From IMG/VR virus record IMGVR_UViG_3300018080_000015, positions 24,187 to 88,186 of that record: a stretch of DNA of 64,000 bases. One strand, given 5' to 3'. Numbering within the stretch: the stretch's first letter is position 1; every line of letters begins with the position of its first letter. A program made the position numbers and the translations under genes. Below, in pieces: positions 24,341-32,538 of the stretch. Origin of the DNA: a virus. Under the pieces are notes generated by a model, which was not told the origin of the DNA, ran no database searches, and saw only the letters and a program-made list of their open reading frames with translations.

Positions 24341-25846
24341 GATGTCCTCCCTGTTGGGGATTTGGTCCGAGGACTCTGAAAGAACGGGAGTGTTGTCTAC
24401 CCCCTCGGACCTGGTTTCCTTTCTAGGATGAAAGATAGCGCCTTGTACACTCTGCCGTCCAGGGACATCATCCCATCCCTGAAACTGGAACTTCGAGATT
24501 ACCAGAAACGGCTTGGGCGGTTGAAGGTTTTCTGGGATTTCGACTGCGCCGCTCGCGCGGAGACGGAGCCGCTCGGTTGCGCGCCGGGCCTGCTCGTCTG
24601 GGTGCATCCCGACTTCGCCGAATTGACTCTTGTAGTAGGTCTCTGCGCGGACCTTACCCCGGGTGCGCGAAGATGTGGGCAGCGCTCCGCCTGCGGCGAG
24701 CACGACTGCTGCGTTTTGCCCCTCGGGCATAGTGTTAAGGATGTCGCGTACGACACCGACCTGCCCTGTGCTCTCGTTGTACGTCACGTCGCGGATGAGC
24801 CCGGAGACGTCTGACATCGCCGGCTCCTTCGGGATGGACGCCGGAGTCTTTCTCGCGGGATGTCCGCCGAGAGCAAATATCTCTCCACGATTCGCGGCTC
24901 TCGCTGCCTCACGCACGGCGAGAGGCATGTCGGCAGCCTCATAGACGCGTTGGTTGCGGTTCTTCTTCCCTGCGACCTGAGCTTCCTTGTACGTGATCCG
25001 CGCGAGCACGCCAGGCGGAAGATTCTTGCGCTTCTTTTTCAGCTGAACTTTTCTCTGATGAAAAGGCTCGATGTTGTCAGAAGACGTGTTTTCCGTCGCT
25101 TCGACCACGTGACCGCAGTTAGGACACGTCGTCCCGGAAAACACCGTACCGCATTTCGGGCAGCGAATACTGCGCCGCCGTCCCGCCCCGTGCGGACCTT
25201 TTCCGTCCTGAAGCCCTCCTCCGCGCGGTGTTTTTCCACAAGGTCCGACAGCCTCACACCAAAGCTCGAAGAAAACCTCAAGCTCGGCAGCGGGCACGCC
25301 TTCTCCGAGGAGCTCAACGAAACCATCCCAGGCTTCGGAGCGCGTCTTCTCCCTCATCGACTTGAAGCACTTCATCTGCTTCGCACGCTCAAGAATGCAC
25401 TGTCGAATCAGAGGCACTGACTCGCGGTGCTTCGTGGTTGAGCCGAGCCGTCCGAGAGCTGCACGCACGTGATCGCAATCGGGTACCGGGAAGGAGCGCT
25501 CTGGGCCACAGAAGGTTGCGGCCGGGAGAGCTTTGCGGGCCTTCGCAGTGAGAGCGCCCGAGCCGCTCTTCTTTTTGGAGAGCATCTCAGTCCACGACTC
25601 GTAGGCCTCGAACTCTTCCCAGTCGATGTCGTCCGGGTAATCATCCTCACAGCACAGCGGGGTGTCGGGGCCTTCGTGGAGCTGCTCTTCGAAGTCCTCA
25701 GCGAACTCGACCGTGAAGTCGCCGCCGCAGCTCTCCGTGAAGGTGACGTAGCCGTCTTCGTCCTGGTGCTTCTCGAGAATCTCCACCAGCTCCTCGAGAG
25801 AGTTGGTGGACTCGCACAAGACATCAAGATCTAGAACTCTAGGCAT
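23690..25846 (-). CDS. Fused prohead maturation protease and scaffold protein
   Basis: A 718 aa fusion. Residues 1-110 are acidic. Residues about 105-165 hold the phage-typical ATFCGPERSFPVPDCDHVRAA motif. A zinc ribbon (CPKCGTVFSGTTCPNCG) follows near 230. Residues about 275-420 look like a T4 gp21-type serine protease: NRNQRVYEAADMP, the putative catalytic His in LGGHP, and the Ser in LPTSSRTRG. Residues about 503-718 are a coiled-coil scaffold. The protease would cut scaffold and capsid N-termini during maturation. The internal ATG at 24340 has a strong SD, so scaffold is probably also made alone. Position just before the capsid gene supports this. Confidence 0.75.
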   Translation of the reverse strand: MPRVLDLDVLCESTNSLEELVEILEKHQDEDGYVTFTESCGGDFTVEFAEDFEEQLHEGPDTPLCCEDDYPDDIDWEEFEAYESWTEMLSKKKSGSGALTAKARKALPAATFCGPERSFPVPDCDHVRAALGRLGSTTKHRESVPLIRQCILERAKQMKCFKSMREKTRSEAWDGFVELLGEGVPAAELEVFFELWCEAVGPCGKTPRGGGLQDGKGPHGAGRRRSIRCPKCGTVFSGTTCPNCGHVVEATENTSSDNIEPFHQRKVQLKKKRKNLPPGVLARITYKEAQVAGKKNRNQRVYEAADMPLAVREAARAANRGEIFALGGHPARKTPASIPKEPAMSDVSGLIRDVTYNESTGQVGVVRDILNTMPEGQNAAVVLAAGGALPTSSRTRGKVRAETYYKSQFGEVGMHPDEQARRATERLRLRASGAVEIPENLQPPKPFLVISKFQFQGWDDVPGRQSVQGAIFHPRKETRSEGVDNTPVLSESSDQIPNREDIMPLTLKELREQHAEALAELKLEVLTEAAVEASLIEEGEDLTEKLASIATLVEEQAEQIEALTNEKAELAAQVEELGGSIEALQEQYPEAFVEVDPEVMELREQVERLQTVNHFNEMRNSIIEKLKASKHSKFADIMLPLVITESNVPVDDEVMESRVSIVEGFVGAITKRARDINLNPEKAAGNGRVADPVRAEEEQRIDLAEKVGDTEAEDLYFS

Positions 25847-25856
25847 GATCCTACTC

Positions 25857-26216
25857 CTAGCGGCGGTTTCCTGGCCTACTTCGATCGGCGGCGGAACGTA
25901 GCTCTGTCACCTCCACGCTCAATCGCTTTCCGTCTTCCAGCCTTCCACTTTTGCCGAGCGCGCTTTTTTTTTTTGCTGCTTTTTCCTGCGCCTTGCGAGC
26001 GGCCGGATCGTATCTGTACTGTCCGGGCTTATCCTTGACGACGTTGGCTCGCTCTCCGGGGGACATGCCGCCCTGTTTATTGAGACGAGATTGCCATTGC
26101 TTCTGGCGTTTTTTTCCGGCGCGTCGCTCTTTTCCTGCTGCTCGCCTCGCGGCTTTCCACCTCCCGCCTGCCTCTTCAATTCGTTCCATGCTCTGAGCAA
26201 TGGCCTCGATTGACAT
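25857..26216 (-). CDS. Small highly basic head-region protein
   Basis: A 119 aa protein rich in Lys, Arg and Ala (WKAARRAAGKERRAGKKRQKQW; RKAQEKAAKKKSALGKSG). It probably binds nucleic acid or a protein partner during head assembly. The gene contains a run of eleven A residues (minus strand, 25964-25974) at which polymerase or ribosome slippage could give a shorter -1-frame ending. Start ATG follows the stop of the upstream gene directly (TAGATG). Confidence 0.5.
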   Translation of the reverse strand: MSIEAIAQSMERIEEAGGRWKAARRAAGKERRAGKKRQKQWQSRLNKQGGMSPGERANVVKDKPGQYRYDPAARKAQEKAAKKKSALGKSGRLEDGKRLSVEVTELRSAADRSRPGNRR

Positions 26217-26714
26217 CTACTTTCCTCCCAGCTTCGCGAGCGTTTGCTTTGCGTTGGCGATTGCCTTCTGGGCCATCTCCTTCTGCCGCTTCATGATCTT
26301 TTCCTTCTTTGCGGCTGTGCGACGAAGAAGCTTGGCTCGAATCAGTGCGATGGGCTTGGCGAAGGCCTCTTCTATCTCCTCTGGATTGTCCTCGATGTAC
26401 GTGTTGAGCTCGAAGGCAATCTCAGGGCCGTTCCGCCAACGAGAGACAACCACCCGATCCATCTCGTCCGCAGGACCTAGCTTCAACACCTTGTTGTTCT
26501 CGCGTTGAATCGCTCTGACTACAAGATCGACAAGCGAGTCTGCGAGCCGCTCACGGATGTCGTACTCGCCCTCAGAGAAGATTCGATCGGCGGCTTGTCC
26601 GATTGCGGAGAGGCTCTCGGGAGCTGTGAGCTTCTTTTTCTTGCGCTTCTTTTTCTTCTTCAAAGCTGCGCTGCCCATCCCCGCGCATTCGGTGGTCTCG
26701 ATGTCCTGTCCCAT
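26217..26714 (-). CDS. Lysine-rich helical head-region protein
   Basis: A 165 aa protein with a poly-Lys stretch near residue 18-29 (LKKKKKRKKKKL), then a predicted helical domain (SLSAIGQAADRIFSEGEYDIRERLADSLVDLVV), and a C-terminal coiled coil (AKKEKIMKRQKEMAQKAIANAKQTL). No family recognised. It lies between the Mu F-like head protein and the small basic protein. The 59-base gap above it (26715-26773) shows no gene. Confidence 0.45.
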   Translation of the reverse strand: MGQDIETTECAGMGSAALKKKKKRKKKKLTAPESLSAIGQAADRIFSEGEYDIRERLADSLVDLVVRAIQRENNKVLKLGPADEMDRVVVSRWRNGPEIAFELNTYIEDNPEEIEEAFAKPIALIRAKLLRRTAAKKEKIMKRQKEMAQKAIANAKQTLAKLGGK

Positions 26715-26773
26715 GTATCACCTCCCCGTGGTTCCGATTCAAGATACTGGTCTTCGTAGCTGTAAAGCAAGGC

Positions 26774-27586
26774 TCACTTGCGCGGGAGCACGATACTGGC
26801 GGGAGGAACAACGTATCGTTTCCCAGGTCTATGGAGCGGCATTCCACGGGCAGTGAACATCGACCGCAGTGTTCCTGCCCGCTCCGAGTGCACGACGAGA
26901 AAACACCGACAGTTCATCAAACACCGAGTTGACCCGTCTCGAGGTAGAGCTGGAAGGTCGACCTTCCGGTAGGGCGAGCCCGCTTCAAACCACAGACAGT
27001 CCTGACAGTGCTCGGCGGGAGTAGTGTGCCACGATATCCAGGTGTCGTCTCCCATGCCGGAGAGAACCCCGCCGAGGTACATCTGATCGAGCGCGTTGGC
27101 GTACATACCGGCTCGAGTGAAGTCCTTCATCCTGTGCACTCGAGGAGTGATTTCCTGTGCGCCTGCAGCCTGGTCTACCCAACGGCGGAAGTGCATGCGT
27201 TGCACGTCGAGGAAGCCGTGCATGTGGAGCCTGTCATTGGCGTTGAGCGGGCGGTCCTTGAGTGTGCGCACACCAGCTCGGTACGCTCCGTCGGCCGCGG
27301 CCCGCACGTACGTGCCGAACTGCTTGAGCGCCGCTGTGGGCTTCATGCGGCCGGCCCTGACCTTGGCAATCAACGCGAGCACCCCGATGCGGAACGAGTC
27401 CTTGTTGACCTGTCCGGTGCGGGAGCTTTGCGGGAGCGCCAGCGTGCGGGAGCCAGTGGCCTCTAGCAAAAACTCGGGGTCGAAGCCAATGATACAGCCG
27501 TACTCGTAGACAATCTCGTAGCGCTCGATTTCCTGGATAGTCCAACCGACACGAAGAGCCTCCAGTATTTGAAGGTGTGCATCCAC
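26774..27586 (-). CDS. Phage head morphogenesis protein, Mu F / SPP1 gp7 type
   Basis: About 270 aa. The diagnostic part is near the C-terminus: WHTTPAEHCQDCLWFEAGSP, then LPALPRDGSTRCLMNCRCFL, with the C-x2-C and C-x3-C-x-C cysteines typical of the Mu F-like domain. These minor head proteins associate with the portal and may enter the cell with DNA. I prefer the GTG at 27586 (after GAGGGGTAGG, just behind the upstream stop); the longer ORF start at 27646 would overlap the preceding gene by 59 bases. Confidence 0.7.
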   Translation of the reverse strand: MDAHLQILEALRVGWTIQEIERYEIVYEYGCIIGFDPEFLLEATGSRTLALPQSSRTGQVNKDSFRIGVLALIAKVRAGRMKPTAALKQFGTYVRAAADGAYRAGVRTLKDRPLNANDRLHMHGFLDVQRMHFRRWVDQAAGAQEITPRVHRMKDFTRAGMYANALDQMYLGGVLSGMGDDTWISWHTTPAEHCQDCLWFEAGSPYRKVDLPALPRDGSTRCLMNCRCFLVVHSERAGTLRSMFTARGMPLHRPGKRYVVPPASIVLPRK

Positions 27587-27587
27587 C

Positions 27588-27914
27588 CTACCCCTCGACC
27601 GATCGCACCAGAGCGCTGACCTCGGGAACCAGCGGGGGATTGACAACGCGCACTTGTTTGTGTCTGGGGTGCTTCAACCAAATTCCGATTGTACGCATGA
27701 GCCACACCCAGTTCCCGGGAGAAGGACCCGGGATCGAGTACCCAGCGCCCTCCTCCTCCTCGAGAATTAGATCTACCGGAAGTCGCATGAGCTGCTTCAC
27801 GAGTTTTGCCTCGGGACCCATCACCGAGGCTTTTCCTTTGTCCCAGCGCTCGTACTCGAATGTGACCGTCGTGTTTTGGTTCTGCTTGTTGGTGACAACA
27901 ACTCGCGCGATCAT
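27588..27914 (-). CDS. Hypothetical protein in the head cluster
   Basis: A 108 aa protein with an N-terminal beta hairpin (ARVVVTNKQNQNTTVTFEYERW), an acidic loop (LEEEEGAGYSIPGPSPG) and a helix (NWVWLMRTIGIWLKHPRH). Not recognised. It overlaps the upstream zincin gene as ATGA and ends two bases before the Mu F-like start, so all three are co-translated. Confidence 0.45.
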   Translation of the reverse strand: MIARVVVTNKQNQNTTVTFEYERWDKGKASVMGPEAKLVKQLMRLPVDLILEEEEGAGYSIPGPSPGNWVWLMRTIGIWLKHPRHKQVRVVNPPLVPEVSALVRSVEG

Positions 27915-29902
27915 GGTCTATACCCCCACTCACCTGTGGTGACCCCATAGATGAGGACAAAGTGCTCTGGGTCGAAGTCGTAGAGTGACTTCATTCCTTG
28001 CGGTGTATCAAAGAACTGCATCCCCACAGAAATCACTTCAGAAGACCGATTTCCCTCGTAGAACCGTCCGACATAGGGACGGGCAAAGCCGTCTGGCATG
28101 CCGCGGTCTCTGTTCTTGTGGGTGGTAGCCTCTCGCAGCTGCCAACTGTTTAGCTCTTCAATATCCCAACCCGCCTTGAGAGCGACGCGCGCTATCTTCT
28201 GTCCGTATTTGAAGGTTTCATACTGCTTCGTCTCGGGGTCATAGATTTTGCCCTGCTGAGCACGGCCGAGCACGAAGTGCGTCGCTGCATCGGAGACGCG
28301 GCCGTTGCTATGCTCGAGCCAGTGCCCCATTTCATGGATTACGACATTCCTGCGGTTCGAGACAGTGATGTGGTTTGCCGTATAGGCAAAGGCGCCGCCC
28401 CCGTATTCGCTTGTCCCGCCACTGATAATCAACGGACCCTCGTCGTTACCGTAGGGCTGCTTGCCCCCAGGCATACAATCGCGGTGAACCAGACGTTGGA
28501 ACTGATCCACCCCGTCCATGACGGTGTCGCGTTTCCCGGTAACAGCGACTGGGATCGGCAGCTGATTCTTTTCCTTCGTGATTTCCTCTCGGAGCCGAGC
28601 GAAGTCGGCTTCTGTCGGATTTTTCCCAAGACGACGCTGCAGATCCTGGGACATGCGCTGGTGGGTGTCCTTGTACTCTTTTTCCTGCAGCTGGTATTTC
28701 AGCGACTCTGGTGTATCGATCTGCCGCGCCATGCGCTGCTTCGCCTTCATAACCTCAGCAGCATTGTTGAACTCCCGCTCCTCCGGAGTGGCCTCCCGCC
28801 CCCATTTCCGTACCTTGGCTGCTTCTTTGCTCGCCACCTCTTCCTGGCGCATGATCTCATCGTGCTTTTCGTTCGTGAAAGCCCGGTTGATACCAGCGCG
28901 CCCCATGTATTTGACGTCTCCGGGTTTGAGGTCTTGAAGCTCGACCTGCATTTGCCGTTCTGCCTCCGTCCCCCGCCTTGAGCCCCCGATTTGGAAGTTC
29001 TTGGGATCTGAAATCCCCGCGTAAGGCTCCCGAGGTGCGACCCTCTCAGATCGATCTGCCTCCTCTTTCTTGGCACCCTCCCCCTCTTTTTTCTTGGCCT
29101 CAGCTTTCTTCTTTTCTTCCTCGACTTCCCTCTTTTTCTTCGCCTCTTCTTCAGCCTTCCGCTTTTCCTCGGCTTCCCTCTTTTTCTTCGCCTCTTCAGC
29201 TCGCTTCTTGGCCTCCGCTTTTTTCTTCTCGTCAGCCTTCTTTTTGGCCTCTTCCTTCTTCTTCGCTTCGTCGGCCTTTCTCTTTTCTGCTTCGGCCTTC
29301 TTCTTGGCCTCTTCTTTCTTCTTCTTGTCTGCCTCGGCCTTCTTCTTTTTCTCGTCCGCAGCCCTCTTTTTCTTCTCCGCCGCTTCCTTCTTTTTGGCCT
29401 CAGTCTTCTTCTTGGCCTCTTCTTTTTTCCTCGCCGCCTCAGCCTTCTTCTTTGTCCGCTCCTTCGCCGCCTCTTTCTTCTTCGCAGGCTTCTTCTTGGT
29501 GGGCTTCTTTTTCGGCTCGGCTTTCTTCGAGGCCTTCTGAAGGAGCTCGATGCGCGCGGTTACTTTGGCCATGTCGTACCGCAACGCTCCCTGCTTGGTG
29601 ATCGGCGTGGTACTCAGCTTTCCCTCAAGCGCCCTCCTCTCACTTTGTGCGGCAGCAAGAGCCCTCTCCTTCCCCTCGGCGCTCTTGGGCACACCTTTTG
29701 GAAACAGATCCTTCTTCACGAAGCCCATCGAAGCCAGTGTCTGACCCTGACCTATTCGACACGTCTTAGCCGGAGAGATGTGCGATGCTCCGCAGGGTAT
29801 GCCCCCTCCCCTTCCGCGTCTTGCTTCGTTGATAATCTGCATCGACTCGGCGATTCGGGTGAGCTTGCTACGGGCAAGAATGCTCTTTCTGATGCACTCC
29901 AC
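27911..29902 (-). CDS. Lysine-rich coiled-coil protein fused to a zincin metallopeptidase domain
   Basis: A 663 aa protein. Residues about 120-290 are a low-complexity KKAEAKKKEEA-type coiled coil resembling the TolA helix. Residues about 470-663 contain the zinc motif HEMGH (NVVIHEMGHWLEHSN) and a downstream candidate third ligand Glu in RSSEVISVGMQFF. The protein probably cleaves a phage or host protein; a structural, inactive role is also possible. It lies between portal and Mu F-like genes, where virion-packaged proteins that enter with DNA are often encoded. The fusion of such a long Lys/Glu helix with a zincin is unusual. Confidence 0.6.
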   Translation of the reverse strand: MECIRKSILARSKLTRIAESMQIINEARRGRGGGIPCGASHISPAKTCRIGQGQTLASMGFVKKDLFPKGVPKSAEGKERALAAAQSERRALEGKLSTTPITKQGALRYDMAKVTARIELLQKASKKAEPKKKPTKKKPAKKKEAAKERTKKKAEAARKKEEAKKKTEAKKKEAAEKKKRAADEKKKKAEADKKKKEEAKKKAEAEKRKADEAKKKEEAKKKADEKKKAEAKKRAEEAKKKREAEEKRKAEEEAKKKREVEEEKKKAEAKKKEGEGAKKEEADRSERVAPREPYAGISDPKNFQIGGSRRGTEAERQMQVELQDLKPGDVKYMGRAGINRAFTNEKHDEIMRQEEVASKEAAKVRKWGREATPEEREFNNAAEVMKAKQRMARQIDTPESLKYQLQEKEYKDTHQRMSQDLQRRLGKNPTEADFARLREEITKEKNQLPIPVAVTGKRDTVMDGVDQFQRLVHRDCMPGGKQPYGNDEGPLIISGGTSEYGGGAFAYTANHITVSNRRNVVIHEMGHWLEHSNGRVSDAATHFVLGRAQQGKIYDPETKQYETFKYGQKIARVALKAGWDIEELNSWQLREATTHKNRDRGMPDGFARPYVGRFYEGNRSSEVISVGMQFFDTPQGMKSLYDFDPEHFVLIYGVTTGEWGYRP

Positions 29903-30059
29903 GTTTCCAAATCCTCTCTATGTCTGCAGATAGACGACCGGTTCCCGGTACTTCAGCGAGCTTCGCTTGAATCGCTCGCAAGGTCACAAGAGCTAGGAAG
30001 TACTGCGTGGGGTCGCCTTTACGGGCGAGACTCCCGGCCTCCACGTCGCTGGTACCCAT
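29868..30059 (-). CDS. Small ORF before the zincin gene
   Basis: A possible 63 aa protein starting at ATG 30059 and containing a convincing helix (QYFLALVTLRAIQAKLAEV). It overlaps the end of the 80-aa gene in another frame and the start of the zincin gene by 35 bases. The ribosome binding site is weak. It could be an unused frame. Confidence 0.3.
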   Translation of the reverse strand: MGTSDVEAGSLARKGDPTQYFLALVTLRAIQAKLAEVPGTGRLSADIERIWKRGVHQKEHSCP

Positions 30060-30235
30060 CCGGTGTCTCTCTCGAGGATGACATACGCTGTGGGCTCTCT
30101 TTGGGTGCGTGTGTGAGACAAACTTATTGTGTGAGCGCTCCATCCGTCCTCCGCCGCCGCCATCAGATAGAACTCGAGCTTGTTCCACGGCACCTTTTCC
30201 GCCTTGTACTCGTACAACATCTTATGTTTCTGCAT
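29993..30235 (-). CDS. Small hypothetical protein
   Basis: An 80 aa protein starting QKHKMLYEYKAEKVPWNKLEF and containing AYVILERDTGW. The N-terminal two thirds look like a folded alpha/beta peptide that predicts contact with a larger partner (the YKAEKVPWNKLEF type start is seen in small phage proteins). It follows the portal gene by nine bases and has an ATG start. Confidence 0.4.
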   Translation of the reverse strand: MQKHKMLYEYKAEKVPWNKLEFYLMAAAEDGWSAHTISLSHTRTQREPTAYVILERDTGWVPATWRPGVSPVKATPRSTS

Positions 30236-30244
30236 GGTCGGCTC

Positions 30245-32029
30245 CTAAACCGATGGGATGTGGGGCACCGTGTTTGGGATCTGGTGGCTGCGAGAGATGT
30301 GCCCGAGCATCTCCTCGACGCAGAACTTGAGCTCGTCAAGATCCGCACGCAGCTCAGTGTCGTTGTCGGCGAGCCCGTAGAGCACCTCGCCCAGTTCCGA
30401 AGCGTAGTCGGAGAGAATCATACCCTCACGGGTACCAGCACGACCGAGCCGGGGCGTGGGCGGGTAGGGAGGCCTGCCGTTGCCCTGATCAGGTTGTGGT
30501 GGACCGGGAGGCTGTTGTCCTGGAGGCGGCCCGAAACGCTGCTGCATCTGCTGGGTGCGCTCCCGCTGCTTGAGCATCATCTCCAGCGTCTCTTTGACCT
30601 TATCGTCGTCGTAGCCGAGCGCTGCCTTCATGATGGCCTCGTCGGGCAGGAACATGACGCCCTTGTACTTCGCGGCCAGGTCTGCGCGGAGCATCTGCAT
30701 CCGCACATAGGCCTCGTCATCGTGGTGCGTCAGAGACGGCCATTCGAAGACGAGACGGCGCTCTCGCAGGAAGTCGATGGAGATGCCGTACGAGGCAAGG
30801 GCGTAGAAGTAGATCTCTGCCATGCCCGTCTCGAAGTAGCCTCGGATGCGGCGACACGCGCGCATGAAGCTGAGCACTTGCTCGTCGATCACGTTCCGAA
30901 TGTTCGGGCCTGTGAGACCGAGCCATGCCTCGGGGATGCGAACGCCTGCGAGGAGGTAGCGGTACTTGTGAGCGACATCCTGGATCTGCCCCACGGACGA
31001 GTCCCCCGGGATCTGAGCGATCTCGTTGTTCTTGTCCGTGAAGATGTCCTCCTCCTCCAGTATCGGGTTGCGCCCTTGCCGGGTCTGCCCGTTGTTCGGG
31101 TCGATCCAAGAGCGCTTGGTGAGGAGCTCTTTCTGCTTCTTGATGAAGGTCTCTTTGTCGTCCCCCATCAGCTTTCCGCACTCGAGCCGCCATAGGAGCC
31201 GACGGTGCGCCTTTGTGAGCCTGGCGATGGTGAGGCCTTGCTCGATGAGCTTGATCTCGTTGCACTGGGGCACCATCGAGACGAGCAGGGATTCCCCGTA
31301 GCCAGACTGGAGTTCGGATGCCATGCGGAAGTGTTGGATCTGCCAGGCGTCGAACGTGACCTCTCCGCCCTCTCCGACACCTCTGAGTGCGACGCTGCCA
31401 TACTCGGGGAGCTGGCTGTATGGTTTCTCCGGATCGAGCCGACCGTCGGGAAGCTGGTTGCGGAACATGTTGCGCTTCTCGAGGCGCTGCAGCCGCACCA
31501 TACCCTCGGGCATGAAGACCTTCTCGATCCAGTCTTCCCCGGCCCAACACATGTCGTAGACGATGTTCCAGGCGAAGCTCGGGAGCTTGAGCCTATCGTC
31601 GACCTCCTTGATCTCCTCCTTCAGCAGTTCGTCGTTGTCGCTGAAGTGGACCGAGTAGGTCTTCTTGTCGCCTTCTCCAGGCACTGGCTCGATGGCGGAA
31701 CCGCCCGCCACGTAGTCAGCATAGATCTCGATGGAGCGCTTGACGACCGAAAGCTCGAGACAGCCCTTGAAGGACTGAAGCCGTGCGCGTCGGGTGCGAC
31801 CGGGAGTGAGCGCCTCCTCGAGCTCTTGGTACTTCGAGACGAAACCTTGGTCTCGGATGTCCTTGAAGCGCTCCGAAGCTGTGTCGTGGCGGTGCTCGCC
31901 CTTCGTCAGCGGCGTTGGGTCGCCCCCGAAGAAGAGGTTTCGGATGGTGTCCACCAGCGCTTCGGAGAGCTCTTCGCCTTTAGGGATCTCCTCGGAGAGC
32001 GCTGTGCGGATTTCTTCGTTGGTTGGCAT
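30245..32029 (-). CDS. Portal protein
   Basis: A 594 aa protein that would form the dodecameric DNA gate in one capsid vertex. It shows portal features: RSIEIYADYVAGG near residue 100, VYDMCWAGEDWIEKVFM, then YLLAGVRIPEAWLGLTGPN around the clip/stem region and a long helix (RACRRIRGYFETGMAEIYFYAL). Residues about 480-530 are Pro/Gln/Gly-rich (PPPGQQPPGPPQPD), a flexible barrel or tail segment. Location after the large terminase gene is canonical. Confidence 0.85.
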   Translation of the reverse strand: MPTNEEIRTALSEEIPKGEELSEALVDTIRNLFFGGDPTPLTKGEHRHDTASERFKDIRDQGFVSKYQELEEALTPGRTRRARLQSFKGCLELSVVKRSIEIYADYVAGGSAIEPVPGEGDKKTYSVHFSDNDELLKEEIKEVDDRLKLPSFAWNIVYDMCWAGEDWIEKVFMPEGMVRLQRLEKRNMFRNQLPDGRLDPEKPYSQLPEYGSVALRGVGEGGEVTFDAWQIQHFRMASELQSGYGESLLVSMVPQCNEIKLIEQGLTIARLTKAHRRLLWRLECGKLMGDDKETFIKKQKELLTKRSWIDPNNGQTRQGRNPILEEEDIFTDKNNEIAQIPGDSSVGQIQDVAHKYRYLLAGVRIPEAWLGLTGPNIRNVIDEQVLSFMRACRRIRGYFETGMAEIYFYALASYGISIDFLRERRLVFEWPSLTHHDDEAYVRMQMLRADLAAKYKGVMFLPDEAIMKAALGYDDDKVKETLEMMLKQRERTQQMQQRFGPPPGQQPPGPPQPDQGNGRPPYPPTPRLGRAGTREGMILSDYASELGEVLYGLADNDTELRADLDELKFCVEEMLGHISRSHQIPNTVPHIPSV

Positions 32030-32035
32030 CAGCTT

Positions 32036-32155
32036 TTACCTTGGACCTTGCGAATGCGCTTCACTGACTTGCGGAGCCGTTTCATCTTCGGTTCTCGAGC
32101 TGCCCTGTAGTCTGGGCGCTTCCCAGATGCGAAGGACGTTCTCTCGTATTTCCAC
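32036..32155 (-). CDS. Very small ORF before the portal gene (frame uncertain)
   Basis: AGGAGG lies seven bases before a GTG at 32155, giving 39 codons. A second frame from the same place reads basic (KRLRKSVKRIRKVQGKS) and ends as TGATG on the portal start, which looks more gene-like but lacks a normal start codon. The ribosome binding site shows that something is translated here; which frame is unclear. Confidence 0.3.
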   Translation of the reverse strand: MEIRENVLRIWEAPRLQGSSRTEDETAPQVSEAHSQGPR

Positions 32156-32190
32156 GTGCCTACCTCCTGGTGGGACCTAGCTTAGAGCGC

Positions 32191-32538
32191 TCACGGTCTC
32201 CGGTCCAGCGTGAGCCCGCGCAAATCGACGTAGCTCTGGAAGGTGCGGATTGGTGGGCACCGGCTGGCAATGAGCTCGGGCGGTCCGTTGACGAAACAGT
32301 GCTTGTGTCTGCCCTCGAAGTTCTCAAGGAGCTTGAGCGCGAGCTCTTCCTGATTCGACTTCTCGGGCACGGGCCAATCGTAGAAGAGCCAGACCGATTG
32401 ACCGCAGCCGTGACAGCACAGCTCTAGGACGATGAAGCCGAGCCGTTTGACGTCTTCGTCGCAAAGGAAACAGTGGCGATGCACGTGCGGGGAGCGCGCG
32501 TTGCACTTCGTCACGTAAAATCGCTCTGGCTCGGACAT
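32191..32538 (-). CDS. Cysteine/histidine-rich small protein after the large terminase
   Basis: A 115 aa protein with candidate zinc sites: KCNARSPHVHRHCFLCDED and LELCCHGCGQSV, then HKHCF. The start ATG overlaps the terminase stop as TGATG. It may be a zinc-binding partner of the packaging motor or a late regulator. I do not recognise a named family. Confidence 0.5.
   Translation of the reverse strand: MSEPERFYVTKCNARSPHVHRHCFLCDEDVKRLGFIVLELCCHGCGQSVWLFYDWPVPEKSNQEELALKLLENFEGRHKHCFVNGPPELIASRCPPIRTFQSYVDLRGLTLDRRP

Noticed and set aside
28277-28981. Plus-strand ORF of 234 codons opposite the zincin gene
   Set aside because: Antisense to a clear coding sequence; no start signal and no recognisable motif. 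The long open frame follows from the codon bias of the real gene.
29070-29540. Plus-strand Phe/Ser/Ala-rich ORF suggesting a membrane protein
   Set aside because: It is the antisense of the KKAEAKKK coding stretch (TTC/CTT-rich complement of AAG codons), not a real membrane protein.
29645-31195. Plus-strand ORF of 516 codons opposite the portal gene
   Set aside because: Although long, it is antisense to the portal and neighbouring genes, rich in Leu/Val/Arg/Asp as expected for an antisense frame of a GC-rich gene, and has no SD.
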